NCBI RefSeq assembly: GCF_021134715.1
Contig: NC_060021.1
Coordinates: 9,208,501-9,272,500 of the forward strand
DNA from: Daphnia pulex
Taxonomy: Eukaryota > Arthropoda > Branchiopoda > Diplostraca > Daphniidae
DNA: 64,000 bases
Reading direction: 5' to 3'
Position numbers and translations under genes: made by a program. Numbering within the stretch: position 1 is the first letter of the stretch; each line of letters begins with the position of its first letter. Shown in pieces: positions 11,601 through 22,937 of the stretch. A model generated the notes under the pieces. It had not been told where the DNA came from and did no database searches. It saw only the letters and a list, made by a program, of their open reading frames with translations.

Positions 11601-14600
11601 AGCAGAAAAGTTAGATTTTTTAAAAATTTCAAATGAAATCAAATTAGAATTAAGTTAAATTTACCTGCAAGCGCAAGAGAAACTGCCCGGCGTGTTCATG
11701 CAATTGTCGTCGCAGCCTCCGTTGTTGACGTTGCACTCGTCAAGATCTGTCATTGAATTCCATCTTAAGAAGGATCTGAATCAAAATTTAAACTCAATCC
11801 CATTTTGGCCTACCTTCGCAATGTGATTTCTGGCCCGTTTGCTGGTAGCCGTCGTTACAGACGCACTGGTAAGTTCCCATCATGTTCTCACAGACACCGT
11901 TGGAGCAGATGCCGCTAGTGCGGGAACATTCGTCGATATCTAAACCAAATCCAAATGGTATTGTCGGAATCAAAATGAAATGATCCAAAATCTATTTTGT
12001 TAACCTTTGCAAGAGCGTCGATTGGGAGCCAGTTCGTGACCGGGTGGGCACTCGCAACGGAAGCTACCGGGAGTGTTGATACATTTACCGCCACGGCACA
12101 ATCCGGGGGTGCGTTGGCACTCGTCGATATCTGGCAAACAAACAACAACAATCCAATCGATATCAATAAAGCTCACGATTCAAATTTGGCTGTAAATGAC
12201 ATACCCATGCAGATTTGCATCATCATGGTGCTCTCGTAACCTTCCTCGCAATCGCAGGTGAAACTGCCGTTGGTGTTTTGACACGTTCCGTTGCCGCAAA
12301 CTCCCCTCATGATGTTACACTCGTCGATATCTGAAAGGAGAAATTTCAAAAGTGATTTATTGATTCAATTCAGACCAAAGCGCGATTGAATGATTTGATA
12401 CCATTGCATTTGATGCCGTCTTCGTCGAGGGCATAGCCTTGGTTACAGCGGCAGTTGAAACTTCCGATGCTGTTCTTGCAGCGGCCGTGATCGCACATGT
12501 CGGAGAAGGTCGTGCACTCGTTGATGTCCTTGCGGTTGACGTAGCCGTGGCCTTTTGGGCAGAGTTCCTCGAAGGTGGGCGAGCCCGGCTTGGGGCAAGA
12601 GTCGCAGGCGTGGCCCCAGGCTTTACCGATGCTGCAGCAGCAGACGCTCCTCAGGTAGTGGCCCTCCAGCTCCTTGGTGCAGATACCGTGGCGGTAGTCG
12701 AGGTAGCAGGGCTCCTGGCGCTGGTCGATGCACCGGGTGGCCGTCTCGTCCAGCGTCAGTCCCGGCGGGCAGGTGCAGGTGAAGGATCCCTCCGTGTTGA
12801 CGCAGATGCCACCGCCCTTGCAGATGCCCGGGTTCAGGTCGCACTCGTTGACGTCCGTACACGTCTTGCCGTCCACTTTGGCGTAGCCGATCGGGCAGTC
12901 GCACTCGATCGTGTTGCACATCTCGCACGGACTGCCCCAGGCCAGGCCAACCGAGCAGCAGCACTCGGATTTCAACGTCAGACGGGGCAGGTTGTTTTCG
13001 CACCGGCCGTCCACCACTTTGGTCCAGCACGAACCTTTGCGGTTATCTGAAAATCAATTTGAAATTGGTTGAACATTTTACGTTAAGTTGCCGAAAAGTT
13101 GTTGGCATCGATAATATTGGCACTCACCAATACAAACACGTCCGGTATTGTCCAGCACGGCTCCATCGGCACATTCGCAGCGGTAACTTCCCATCATGTT
13201 GACACACTGGCCGTTGGCGCAGGCGTCGATGCCCAGCTCTCGACATTCGTCAACATCCTCGCAGACATTAGTAGCCGTGTTCAATTGCGTTCCGGTCGGA
13301 CAGATACACTAAAATTTACCGCAATCAACAATAATTAAATGGATCATTTGAATTGAAATTGGGATGGTATTACTTGGAAACTGCCCGGGGTGTTACGACA
13401 CTGTCCCCCGTCGCAGAGGAGATTGTCGACGGCGCATTCGTTGATGTCCGTGCAAGTTTTGCCGGAACTGTCCACTTGGTATCCGGGGTTGCAAATACAA
13501 CGATACGTGCCCAGCAAGTTCTCGCAGGCTCCGTTCGTGCAAATGTTGGGATTCTGAGCGCATTCGTTGATATCTAAGTCCGAAATAGATTTCAAACCGA
13601 TTATAAAAATGTGATACAATCGAAAATTGAACAATTGTTGGTCGTACCGTCTCCGCTGTGAGTTTTGCCAGAGCCGAACGGACAGAGTTGTTCAAATTCT
13701 TCACTGTCCGGCTGAGGACAAGCTTGACAAGGTGTGCCCCAGCCCATGGGCTGGCCAAGGATCACTGTGCAACAGCAGCAGCTGGATTTGGTCACCATTG
13801 AAGTTGATGGATTGAGGCACTGGCCGTCGCGGAAGTGGGCGTAGCAGACGTCGCGTCTGGAATCCAGACAAGTGCGCCCGTCTATTCCCAGGACGAGTCC
13901 CGGCGGACATTCGCATTTGAAGCTGCCGGCCGAATTGAGGCAGATTCCGTTTTGACAAGGATTTTGGTTACACTCGTCGATATCTAATTAAAGTTGAGTA
14001 TAAAATCTTTGGGCGGGTGGAACAAATGAATGATTGTTTAAAAATGGTACCGATGCAAGTCTTTCCGTCCGACGACAATTTGTATCCGGAATCGCAGACG
14101 CATTTGAAGGATCCGTCCATGTTGATGCATTTTCCGTTGTCGCACATTCCCGTCTGTCCGCACTCGTCCATGTCGACGCAAAACGGTCCGACGGCCGAGC
14201 TGGAAAATCCTTCCTCGCAAACGCACTCGAAAGAGCCGGGGATATTCTCACAGCGGCCGTTCAAACAAATGCGCGGATTTTCGGCGCATTCGTCCAAATC
14301 TAATTGAGTCATTTAAAAAGAAAAAAAAAATGATCTTGAATGTCCTCAATCATTTGTGGTCCATTTCAAATTCGATTTATTACCAACGCACGAGTGCCCA
14401 GATGGTGAAAGGGCGTATCCTTCTTGACATTGGCACTTGAAGGAGCCGTCCATGTTGATGCAAATTCCGTGGGCGCACATGCCCGTCTCTCCGCACTCGT
14501 CGTGATCTGAATATCAATTGATGGATCACTTGTAGGAATTCTATTTAAAAAAAGAAAAAAATGATTGCGTTGATCAAATACCTAAACATTGTTTGCCATC

Positions 14601-17600
14601 GGAGCTCAGGTCGAAACCGGGCGGACAGGAGCAGGTGTAACTACCAACGAGATTGGTGCACTGGCCACCCTGACAGTATCCCTTCAATTTACACTCGTCA
14701 ATGTCTGTTTTAAAAAAAGGATAATTGGGTTCATTAAAAATCTGGATTAATAATTGTCACAGTATTGATTTCTTACCTTCACAAATGCCAGTGGGACCGA
14801 CATCGTAACCCGGTTTGCATTCACATTTGTAACCGTCCGGAGTGTCGATGCATTTACCGGCACCGCAAATGTCCGGTCTCAGAATGCATTCGTTGATTTT
14901 ACTCAAGTGGCCGGCTTCTTGGCACAGCTGGGCATAAGTGTCTAATCATTTAAATTCACATTAGATGACAACAAATCAGAATTTGATGAACTGTTTCGTT
15001 TGGAAGGGAAATGAAATTTTACCATCTGAGACCAATGGGCACATTTCGCAGACGCCATTGTCGCCCCAGCCTTTGCCCATGTTGATGCCACAGCAGCAAT
15101 CTTTCTTGGTCAATTTGATGGCCAATTTGTTACGGCATTGGCCATTACGACCGATGGTGGTGAAACAATTGCCTCGTCGAGCATCTACCAAATTATCAAA
15201 TGACATTTCTTATATTATTCAAAAGCTGAAACCCAGTTTTCTCAATTTGAATACCTATGCAATGCTTTCGATCCTGGCTGGAAATGAATCCTTTATTGCA
15301 GATGCAGTAGTAGCCATTATCGGTGTTGACACATTGGCCATTGTCGCAGACGCCTTCTTGTTGACATTCGTCTGCTTCACGGCATTCATTTGTTTCTTCA
15401 TCTCGTTCCTGCCCAGGGGGGCAATTGCAACGGAATGAACCGATCGTGTTGACGCACGTTCCACCCTCGCACAGCGCCGGAATAGCTTCACACTCGTCGA
15501 TATCTGTCACAAATAATTCAATCAAAAATTTAAAATAATTAAATTTAAAAAAAAAAGAGAAAAAATTTGGCGCCAATTTTTGAATATGAAGGAAAATTCC
15601 ACTTACCGACACATTGGCCGCTGTGGATGTTGCGGAGGAATCCTTTGTCGCAGTCGAGTTTCACTGGACATTGTTCGCACGGGTGGCCCCAAGCCTTGCC
15701 CACGGTTGCGCAACAAAGCTGCTTCGTGCAGACAACACCCTGCAGCTGCCCCTGGCACATGTCATTGTTGATTTTCGTGAAACAAGGACCCGTCCTGTAA
15801 TCTTTTTAAGTCGAATATTTTTATCCATTTAGAAGAAGTAGAAAAATAAAATGTTGAACAATTCAAACAAACTCCCTTAATGGAGAGCTTATAAAGAGGT
15901 CAAGCGGGTTCGTGTTTTTTGTGGATTTGGGTTTTTATTTTCATCCCTCCGACACCACCACCACCATCATCCATCCACCGGAATCCGGGACACGGTAGAC
16001 AAAAAAAGATGATGGAAGAATAAGAAAGAGGAAAAAGAAAGATGGGGTCTTCTTCTTCCAGCTGCAGGGCTATTGATGACTGTCATGTTTCTTTTTCTCT
16101 TGTTCCTCTCAATCTTTCATAAAAATCTTTTTGAGAGATATTTTCTCCTTGGTTTCCCGTTTCTTTCCAGTTCAATTCGAATTGGATATGTCTCCCCCCC
16201 CCCCCCCCTCTAACACTTCACACGCAACCCTTCATCTGTCAGCTTGAAATGATCTTCTCCTGACTTATTCAAACTTTCTTATTTTTAAAAATTCGAAAAT
16301 AAAAAGGCTAGGGATTAAAAGGGGGGGGGGGATAAATGATTGAAGAAGAAAAAAGGATTTAAAATGAATTTGGTTATTTTTTTTTTTTTTTTTTTCACGT
16401 ACCAGCCTCGCAGCGCCGTCCGGTGAATCCGTAAACACAAGCGCAGCGGTCGGGACCGATACAACGCCCTCCGTTCAAACACGGCTCAGTGCAAACACCT
16501 AGAAATAGAATTTAAAAAGCAAACGTCAAATAGTAAACTTCATATTTTTTTTTATCTTCACGGGACAACAACATTTCTAATCATTTAAAATTGTTTCCTA
16601 CCATCTTCGCAAGCCTCTCCGGAGAAACCCGGACGGCAGACGCATTTTTTACCGATGCACGACCCTCCGTTTTGGCAAAGATTCGGGCACGAATTGGCCG
16701 CAGAAGACGATGAAGAACCTCCATCTATCCCAAAGATGTATTTTAATTAATGAATGAATTGAAATCAAATGTAGGGCGTTTTAGTAAATTCATTTTTACC
16801 GATTGCGCCGTTGCCGCCATTGCCGTCATTTCCGCCGTTACAGACATTGGGCCGAACGCAGCGGCCGCCACACGGTCGGGTGCAGATTGCTGTTTTTAAT
16901 TTTTATTTATTTAAATATTTTCAAATGAAACTAAATTAAAAAAAAAATGGCGCATGGTACACTTACGGATGATACAAAGTCCAGTGCTTGGCCTCAGCGT
17001 CCATCCAGGGCAGCAGTAGTTGCGATAACGCGACCGACAGACATTCGGTCTAAACAAAACCGAAACCAACAAATTAAATGGCACGACCAAAAGAGAATTG
17101 CTTATCATATTAAATGAACCCTGTTGGCGGCGACCAAAACCCGGACCTTACATGTAATATTCATTTATTTACGTATAATGACACAACCGTCACAAAAATG
17201 TCTCCAAAAAATGGAAGGGGGGCTGATACCTTCATTTTGTTGCTTTTAGCACCAACATTCGAAAAAATTCGAAATTCTTTTCTATTTTCTTTCGGAAAAT
17301 GGGGGGGTTTCTTTTGCTGCTTTCTAAAAAGCCGTAGGCCTAAAATATACACGTATCAATCTGCGTTAGAGAAACTTGTTCTTTGTGGGTTTGTTGGACG
17401 TCGAGCCCGTACGTGACCGCACCGATGTCGACGGATGGATGTCGGTATCCATCAGCATTAACTCCTCATTCCAACCCCCTCGAAATAGTTACACAAGTTC
17501 TCCTTCCGCTGCTGCTGATGGCCTTCAGGTCCGCCCATTTTTCTAGACTCTGCCGAAGTTTATTTTATTTTATTATCGATGCGATGACAAAATAAAATAC

Positions 17601-19924
17601 CAGACGCCAAGGCCGGCCGATTATTTTACTTCAAAATCAAAATGAATTTAAATCTTGTTTTATTATTATTTCGCGTCGGCACCACATCAGCGACACGCTT
17701 TTGCCAAAAAATCGGCATTCTTCATTCCGAGCACGTACGGCACCATTGGCCAGAGCGCGCGCCCCAATGCAAAATGCTATTAGTTTCGGGGCTGACCATA
17801 TACGTCGGCCAGCAGCAGCAGCTCTGGCTTGCAGACGGCCTTGTTTTTCTCTTCTTTTTTTCTTCCCCATCATGTCCGTTCCGTTCAAAAAAGAAACGAC
17901 TTAACGACCCTCTCTCGGCTTTTTTAACTATTCGCGAGAAAATCACCAGAACGTCGAAACCTTGACGGATGATGATGACCCCTATATACCAGTCTCACCA
18001 ATGCCGCCCAGCCCCGAAGTCTTAACGCTCCTATTTGTTATGTCTACGTGATAAAAAGAATGACTCTCTAGTTTCCAAGGGGAAAAATACCAAAAAAATA
18101 CCAAAAAATAAAAAAAAAGTACTGCTATACAAGTTGCTGGGTCATACTCGGAATGTGTCGTGTCCGGAGAAAGAAAGAAGAAAAATTAAAATTCTTCCGG
18201 ATGGAATAAGCGGGGTTGCACAAAGATTTATCAGGTTTGACAGGGATCAACTTTCCAGTGATTCATGTTCTCTATCTCTCTCGCTTTCCCAGCTAGGGGT
18301 TATAATGTATCTCTCATGACAATGGCGAAGAAATATAGATGTAGACCCACCCAGCATATTTCAATTCCAAAAATGGGGAAGAAGAAGTATATAAGAATAT
18401 CAGTTTCTTTTGTGATGACAAACAACAATTTGTGAGTGGGGGATAGAACTGTCGACGTGAATCGGAGATCATCCGACTGTGTCCTTATGCGTGTATCTCT
18501 CCCGTCTCATCTCTTTCTCCTTGATTTCTGTCCGGCGTCTTCACGGCGGAATAGGGGACACCAAAATCGGACTGGTGAACGAACGAACCAACGCTCAAGC
18601 TGCTGCCAGTAAAAGGAGGGAAAGTTTTTTTGGACAAATCTCATTTCGACGACGACACCAATTTTCCCTACACAGCCAACTCAAGGACGTCTACAAAACA
18701 AATGAACGACAGCAGCAACGAGTCTGACCAAAAAGAACCAACACAAAATAAAAACTGTTTGAACTTTGGGCCCATTGACGCAACATCCTCTCCTGAAAAA
18801 GGAATTTTTTATTTTCTTTTTTTTTTTTTTAATTTCAATTCCGGCGATAAGACGAAATGTGTGCTGCTCGGTTGGTAACACGAGAAGCGAATGAAAATGG
18901 CGACACAGCGGCCAATGGAGAATTAATACAGTTTATACTGGACGCGGGATCAGTCAACAGGAGGTCGTGAGCTGTAGAGAGATGCTGGGTAGAAGAAATC
19001 GTTCGTGAAAGAGAGATGCTTATCGGCTCTTGTCTCCCAGCTCGGAGAGCGAGAGAGACTTATGGGGATGTTGCAGCATCTCGAAAAGAAAAAAAGAACA
19101 AACCGATGGGTTCCTCCTTCTTTTTTGAACCTCCCGCTGAGGTGAATCTCTCTCCCCCCCTTCTTCACCCAAAAGGAGGAAAAATAAGTCTCGACCTTAT
19201 AAGGCACACACAACTTATGACACACCTTTTCCCTTTTTATTTTTTTTATCCATCTCAACCGCATCTTCTTCTTCTTCCAAAGGGAAAAAAGAAAAAGAAG
19301 AAGAAGAAAGGGTATAATTTTATTCTTTTTAGCTTCGACTACATTCGGTTAGAGAGCCATTACAGCCGACACCAGGCCGACATCTTTTTTTCCTTCTTCT
19401 TATATTTTGTTATCCCTTTTTGTCTGTTTGACCTCTTGATGTTTTCGAGGTTGTTCTCTCTCTCTCTCTCCTTCTCTCTCCATCTTCTAGCGCCTTAAGA
19501 GTTAAGAGTCACGACACACACCACTACCAAAAAGACGATCACGTGATTGATTCACCCGATACGGCGTCTACTGGGAAATTTCTCAAAAGTGACTTGACTT
19601 TTAAAATACAATTTTTATCGTCTGCCAGAGGCAATTTTGAGACTCTCGAAAATGTCAAAGTTAAAATTATTTTGAGGATTTTTTTTTTAAATGTTTTGAT
19701 TGTGACGTAATAATTGTTTGGGGGATGAAATAATTAGTTAAATAATGATATTACCCTCCGACGGCTGGTTGGAGTCCTCCGTCTTGATCTAATCCGCTGC
19801 CGCTGAAGGATCCGTAATTCTGCTGGCCGTTGCCGTTGGATTTGGCCAGGGCCAAGTGCTGGCCGTCCAGGAGACAGTGGAGGACGGCCAGGAAGGCCGA
19901 TAGGGTCAGCCTTCGGTGTTGCAT
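5052..19924 (-). CDS. FBN: Fibrillin (secreted multi-EGF/TB microfibril protein)
   Basis: Fibrillins assemble into extracellular microfibrils and sequester TGF-beta/BMP-family ligands. Coding exons, 5' to 3' on the minus strand: 19755-19924, 16967-17049, 16800-16889, 16602-16724, 16403-16498, 15607-15801, 15255-15503, 15023-15184, 14777-14941, 14582-14704, 14384-14506, 14051-14299, 13648-13983, 13374-13573, 13128-13308, 12402-13046, 12205-12330, 12005-12130, 11814-11939, 11665-11746, 11424-11590, 11020-11342, 10774-10951, 10451-10699, 10166-10383, 9953-10091, 9763-9876, 9539-9697, 9275-9469, 9077-9205, 8757-9005, 8540-8685, 8364-8472, 8015-8296, 7764-7943, 7198-7689, 6933-7136, 6730-6855, 6431-6670, 6189-6364, 5928-6125, 5752-5856, 5329-5691, 5052-5264. 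They sum to 8,604 nt, about 2,867 residues; human FBN1 has 2,871. Order: signal peptide, N-terminal unique domain, three EGFs, hybrid 1, two EGFs, TB1, then cbEGF runs broken by TB2, hybrid 2, TB3, TB4, TB5, TB6 and TB7, then the C-terminal propeptide. cbEGFs carry the D-I/V-D/N-E-C calcium signature, and most exons are phase-matched at it. The vertebrate proline/glycine-rich region after TB1 is absent. Confidence 0.95.
6933..7136 (-). other. Fibrillin TB7 domain
   Basis: The exon encodes [36 protein letters not shown] and [18 protein letters not shown]. It is the last TB domain, followed by seven EGF-like repeats up to the C-terminal propeptide, as in vertebrate fibrillins. Confidence 0.8.
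7764..8296 (-). other. Fibrillin TB6 domain with adjoining cbEGFs
   Basis: Exon 8015-8296 carries a cbEGF, then [15 protein letters not shown] and [19 protein letters not shown]. Exon 7764-7943 finishes the domain with [22 protein letters not shown] and adds another cbEGF. Order and intron placement parallel TB5. Confidence 0.8.
9275..9697 (-). other. Fibrillin TB5 domain, split by an intron
   Basis: Exon 9539-9697 encodes [11 protein letters not shown] and [19 protein letters not shown]; exon 9275-9469 continues with [13 protein letters not shown] and [13 protein letters not shown]. The intron at 9470-9538 interrupts the TB domain. At the 9697 acceptor only the first of two overlapping AG choices keeps the frame, giving GGKECVDM. 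Confidence 0.8.
10166..10383 (-). other. Fibrillin TB4 domain lacking RGD
   Basis: This TB domain corresponds to vertebrate TB4: SCFLDV near the start, then [19 protein letters not shown] and [14 protein letters not shown], joined to VVLEDIDEC in the next exon. At the place of the vertebrate integrin-binding RGD loop it reads PAGRN. I saw no RGD elsewhere in the translated exons. Confidence 0.8.
12402..13046 (-). other. Fibrillin large exon: hybrid 2, cbEGF, TB3, cbEGF
   Basis: This 645-nt exon is the largest in the gene and encodes four consecutive domains. Hybrid 2 has [10 protein letters not shown], then [18 protein letters not shown]. It is followed by a cbEGF with [14 protein letters not shown]3 with [10 protein letters not shown], then [19 protein letters not shown], and a final cbEGF with [12 protein letters not shown]. 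It is noticeably more GC-rich than flanking exons, and no internal splice sites are needed. Loss of several ancestral introns is the simplest explanation. Confidence 0.85.
15023..15184 (-). other. Fibrillin TB1 domain
   Basis: The exon encodes [16 protein letters not shown], then [15 protein letters not shown] and CEMCP, the eight-cysteine TB pattern with the CCC triplet. The next exon (14777-14941) continues directly into a TYAQLC segment and a cbEGF, so no proline-rich spacer is present. Confidence 0.8.
15607..15801 (-). other. Fibrillin hybrid domain 1
   Basis: The exon begins [10 protein letters not shown] and contains [20 protein letters not shown] followed by [12 protein letters not shown], with the hybrid-domain cysteine spacing including the CC pair. 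It is among the most strongly conserved parts of the protein relative to vertebrate fibrillin. In vertebrates the first hybrid domain lies in the LTBP-binding region. Confidence 0.85.
16403..17049 (-). other. Fibrillin N-terminal unique domain and first EGF-like domains
   Basis: Four short exons encode the cysteine-rich start ([16 protein letters not shown], very close to the vertebrate N-terminal unique domain), a [13 protein letters not shown] EGF, a Gly/Asn/Ser-rich linker, and EGFs with CQNGGSC and CLNGGRC cores. These EGFs lack the calcium-binding signature, as do EGF1-3 of vertebrate fibrillins. In vertebrates this region mediates head-to-tail assembly and heparin binding. Confidence 0.85.
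17050..19754 (-). other. Large first intron of fibrillin
   Basis: At 2.7 kb this is by far the gene's longest intron; most others are under 100 nt. It holds homopolymer runs, CT/GA tracts near 18260-18290 and 19450-19490, and a GAA-rich patch near 19270-19310. I see no nested gene. First introns of this size often carry enhancers, but no motif here makes that specific. Confidence 0.6.
19755..19924 (-). other. Fibrillin exon 1: signal peptide and linker
   Basis: The start codon at 19924 opens a classic secretion signal: MQHRR, then a hydrophobic core ([14 protein letters not shown]), then a polar region ending ALA. A Gly/Ser/Asn/Gln-rich linker follows. The exon ends in split phase, so its last GG joins the next exon to give GPNVC, the start of the fibrillin N-terminal unique domain. 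This junction supports linking exons across a 2.7-kb intron. Confidence 0.85.
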
Positions 19925-22900
19925 CGCTCTGATTCGGGTCGTTCGCGAACAACCAAACCCAAATCAAACTGGGAAGACTCTCGGCAGATACACGGACGGA
20001 ACGGACGCGGGACTCACGGGCTGTGTGGAAAGGGACCGCCTCGCTCCGGACGCCGAGACAAGACGACTGGAGAGAATCCCTCGCGCGCGCGTGCACCAAC
20101 AATAATATTACACACTCAAACAAGCACTCTCACACACACGCCACATGCAGCCACACACACACGCCGAAACAAAACGACGCGCTCACGCACGCACCGTAAG
20201 ACACTGGCGGAATTTCTTTTTTACTTTTTTACTTTTGGACCCGAAAGTTTTTTGGGTTTCTTTTTCTTTTTCTTTCCTCGATGATGGAATCGAACTGAAT
20301 TTGTCAACTAGCGCCACTGTCGCGCATTGGTCCTTGATTCAATTTTTATTTTATCTTTTCAAATTTTAGCGCGCAAAATTCAAAAATGGGTTTGGCAGAT
20401 TCAACGGGTGGCGATGGTCGACGGGCGCTGCTGGTGCGACCGTGGACATGATCAAGATGCGACTGTTGCAAGTCGACGCGGAGGACCCTGTGGTTGTTGT
20501 TGGCCGACCCCCAGCATCGGCCGTTCATCGTCCATAAGAAGAAGAAGAAGAAGAAGAAGATAATGTTTTAAAAAAACCCCTCAAATCCCTCCCCCTTTTT
20601 TTCCTCTCCTTCTTCTTCTTCTTTCATCTCGTTTCTTTCTTCGTCTTCTTCTTTCTTTCTCCTTCCTGCTGGCTGCTGGGATGGCTGCTCCGACGCCAAA
20701 GAAGCTTGCACGGGCCGCCCTTCATCTTCAATATTTTTCCGTTTCGTTTTTTTGTTGTTGTGTGTGACTTTTTGGGTGTTGTTTGGTAAGTTGGCTGCTG
20801 TTGACTTGGCTTATTCATCACTTATCGGATTGTATTTGAAAATCAATCAATCCTGATGGATCTTTCCTTCGTTTTTTTTTTCTGCTTTTCCGGCTATGCT
20901 GAGGGAGGATCAGTTGACAAGGCCAATCGCTGTATAGCTCCTTGACGGGCAGATGATTCATTTCCCTCACACATCCCGAAACAGATTGAAATCACCAAAA
21001 GGCAACCAAAGAAAAAAAAAGGAGGAAAGAAAGAAAGAAAAAAAAACACAAGTTTAGTAGCCTATTTAAGATTTTGATGGAATGTTACACATTTCGTCGA
21101 GAAATTACACATTTGATTGAGGTTTGTTAGTTCGCGCCGTTTCCCGTTATGGATTCAAATCAAAATTATGGATAGTGGCGCAGCCAGCTGCTTCTTGATA
21201 ATATTTTTTCTCTCTCTCTTGGAAAAATGTATTCATTCGATATTCCTTAAGGAGGAAGAAAGAGAGAAAACAAACCCAATCTTGATAGCGCATTTACACA
21301 TCTATATGTATGTATGCACGAACACGCAGTTGCTGTGGCCCGCTCTCGCCTTATGTAGCTCAACATTATAAGATTGAGCTGTCTGGGTCTCTTTTTTCTG
21401 CCTCTCTCTGGAGAGAAATATACAGTCGAGGGATGCAGGAATGTTGTTGCGTTCGAACCCGATAAAGAATCAAAAGAAGAAAAATATCTTTCTTCTCCCA
21501 CAAAAAAAAAGAAGAATCAAAAATGGAAATCGACATTATGAATGCGCACGTTATAGGCGCAAATCTTTTTCTCTCTTGTGGTGTGTTCAAGAAATATCGA
21601 ATTTCACACGAAACGACATGGGCGCCTCTCCTCTCGTTTGTGTGCGCTTAATTTTTTGGTTTTTCCGGTTCGTAGTAATCTAATAATCTGTACATGTACA
21701 ATATTCCCCCCTTTTTTCGCTAATGACATTTCTCTCTCCGCACTCACTGATGGCCTTTCTCTTCTTCTTCTTCTCTCCGACCCAACAAACAAAGAAGATT
21801 TTCGCTTCCTCTCCTCTCCACGAATGATTGTGCCTATCCAATGGGCGATGAGCATAGAGGGGGAACTGATGTGTATATAGAGAGAGAGAGAGAGTCACAA
21901 CAGCAGCTGAAAGGATCGCATTACCGGGCGGACAAGGAACTTTAACGATGTCATTTTACTATACTCCGCTTTTCTCTCAGCCTCGTTAGACGTGCGCAAC
22001 TGAGTTGATTAGCGCTTTCAAAACTATTATACCTCCGGCCCTTTTTGAAACAAGGGAACCCCAGTGCCGATAATGAACGAAAAAAAAGTTTAAAAAATAA
22101 AATTAGTCAAACGAAATGACTAAAAAAGGGGCCAGCCCCGGCCGCCGTGTCACTCAACTCTCGGCTTAATTGGCCAATGTCTTTGGGTTCCAGAGACGAC
22201 AGACAAAATGTTGCCCAATTGGAAAAATGTCAACAAAAGTTTCTTGTACTTAACTTTTTTCTTTGGAGGGGAAATATTCTTCTTGTGACGGCTGTTGTGT
22301 GTGTTTGGTTGGGTCTTTGAAGTCATCGTGAGTCGCGTCGGGACGGCGAGGCGGCGGTCCCAATCGGCGGGATTCAAACGAGATAATGTAAACATCGGTA
22401 TCGAGTGTTTTTTATTTTTTTATTTTTATTTTTAATTTTTAAGGGTAAATAAGGCAAATAGCCCAAGGACCTTGGCTTCTTCTTCCGCCGTTTTTTTGTT
22501 ATTTAGATCAGCAAGAAATAGTGACGCCGGATATACATCACTAAACTATTTAAAATATTTTGTTTTCGCTTTTCAATCAGAAATGATTTGGAAGAAAAAA
22601 TAAGAGTGTGACCCCATTTTAGATGATTTGATCGGATTTCATCACCAGGTCCAAATTCCTCACGAACTTGTTGTTCTCGGATTTTGTCTCGTCTTGTTGC
22701 ATTTTCGCTCGCTAGAGCGCGTGCCGTGACGATAAGCAAAACAGCAGACGAACTTTTCGGCGTGTTTCGCAGGTGAGCCAATCTTATATAAATATCGCCT
22801 ATTTTATCTGACTGTTTTTGCCATTTCTTCGCCCTGAACTTTGGCTGGGTGTATAAAAATCATATATTTAAGCCACCCTCTGAAGAATTACGTAAAAATT

Positions 22901-22937
22901 TCCGACTCGTTCTGAAAAGTATTAACGTTAAGCGGTT
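19925..22937. other. Intergenic region between divergent fibrillin and FLAD1
   Basis: This 3-kb spacer contains the 5' flanks of both genes. Features seen: CA-rich stretch near 20110-20165, (GAA)n at 20536-20560 with CTT-rich tracts after it, a GA tract near 21881-21893, and an AT-rich TATA-like stretch near 22851-22872 upstream of FLAD1. I recognise no coding sequence; the open frames are low-complexity. Confidence 0.45.
20536..20560. repeat. GAA microsatellite
   Basis: About eight perfect AAG/GAA units on the plus strand, with complementary CTT-rich tracts about 55-105 bases downstream. Long GAA/TTC tracts can form triplex structures; this one is short. Confidence 0.8.

Noticed and set aside
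12439..13050. 203-codon plus-strand open frame opposite fibrillin
   Set aside because: It is the antisense shadow of the GC-rich 645-nt fibrillin exon; the minus strand has the conserved TB and EGF cysteine pattern.
19734..20123. 129-codon minus-strand open frame with an upstream ATG at the fibrillin 5' end
   Set aside because: It is in another frame from the signal peptide. The frame starting at 19924 gives a proper signal sequence and joins correctly to exon 2.
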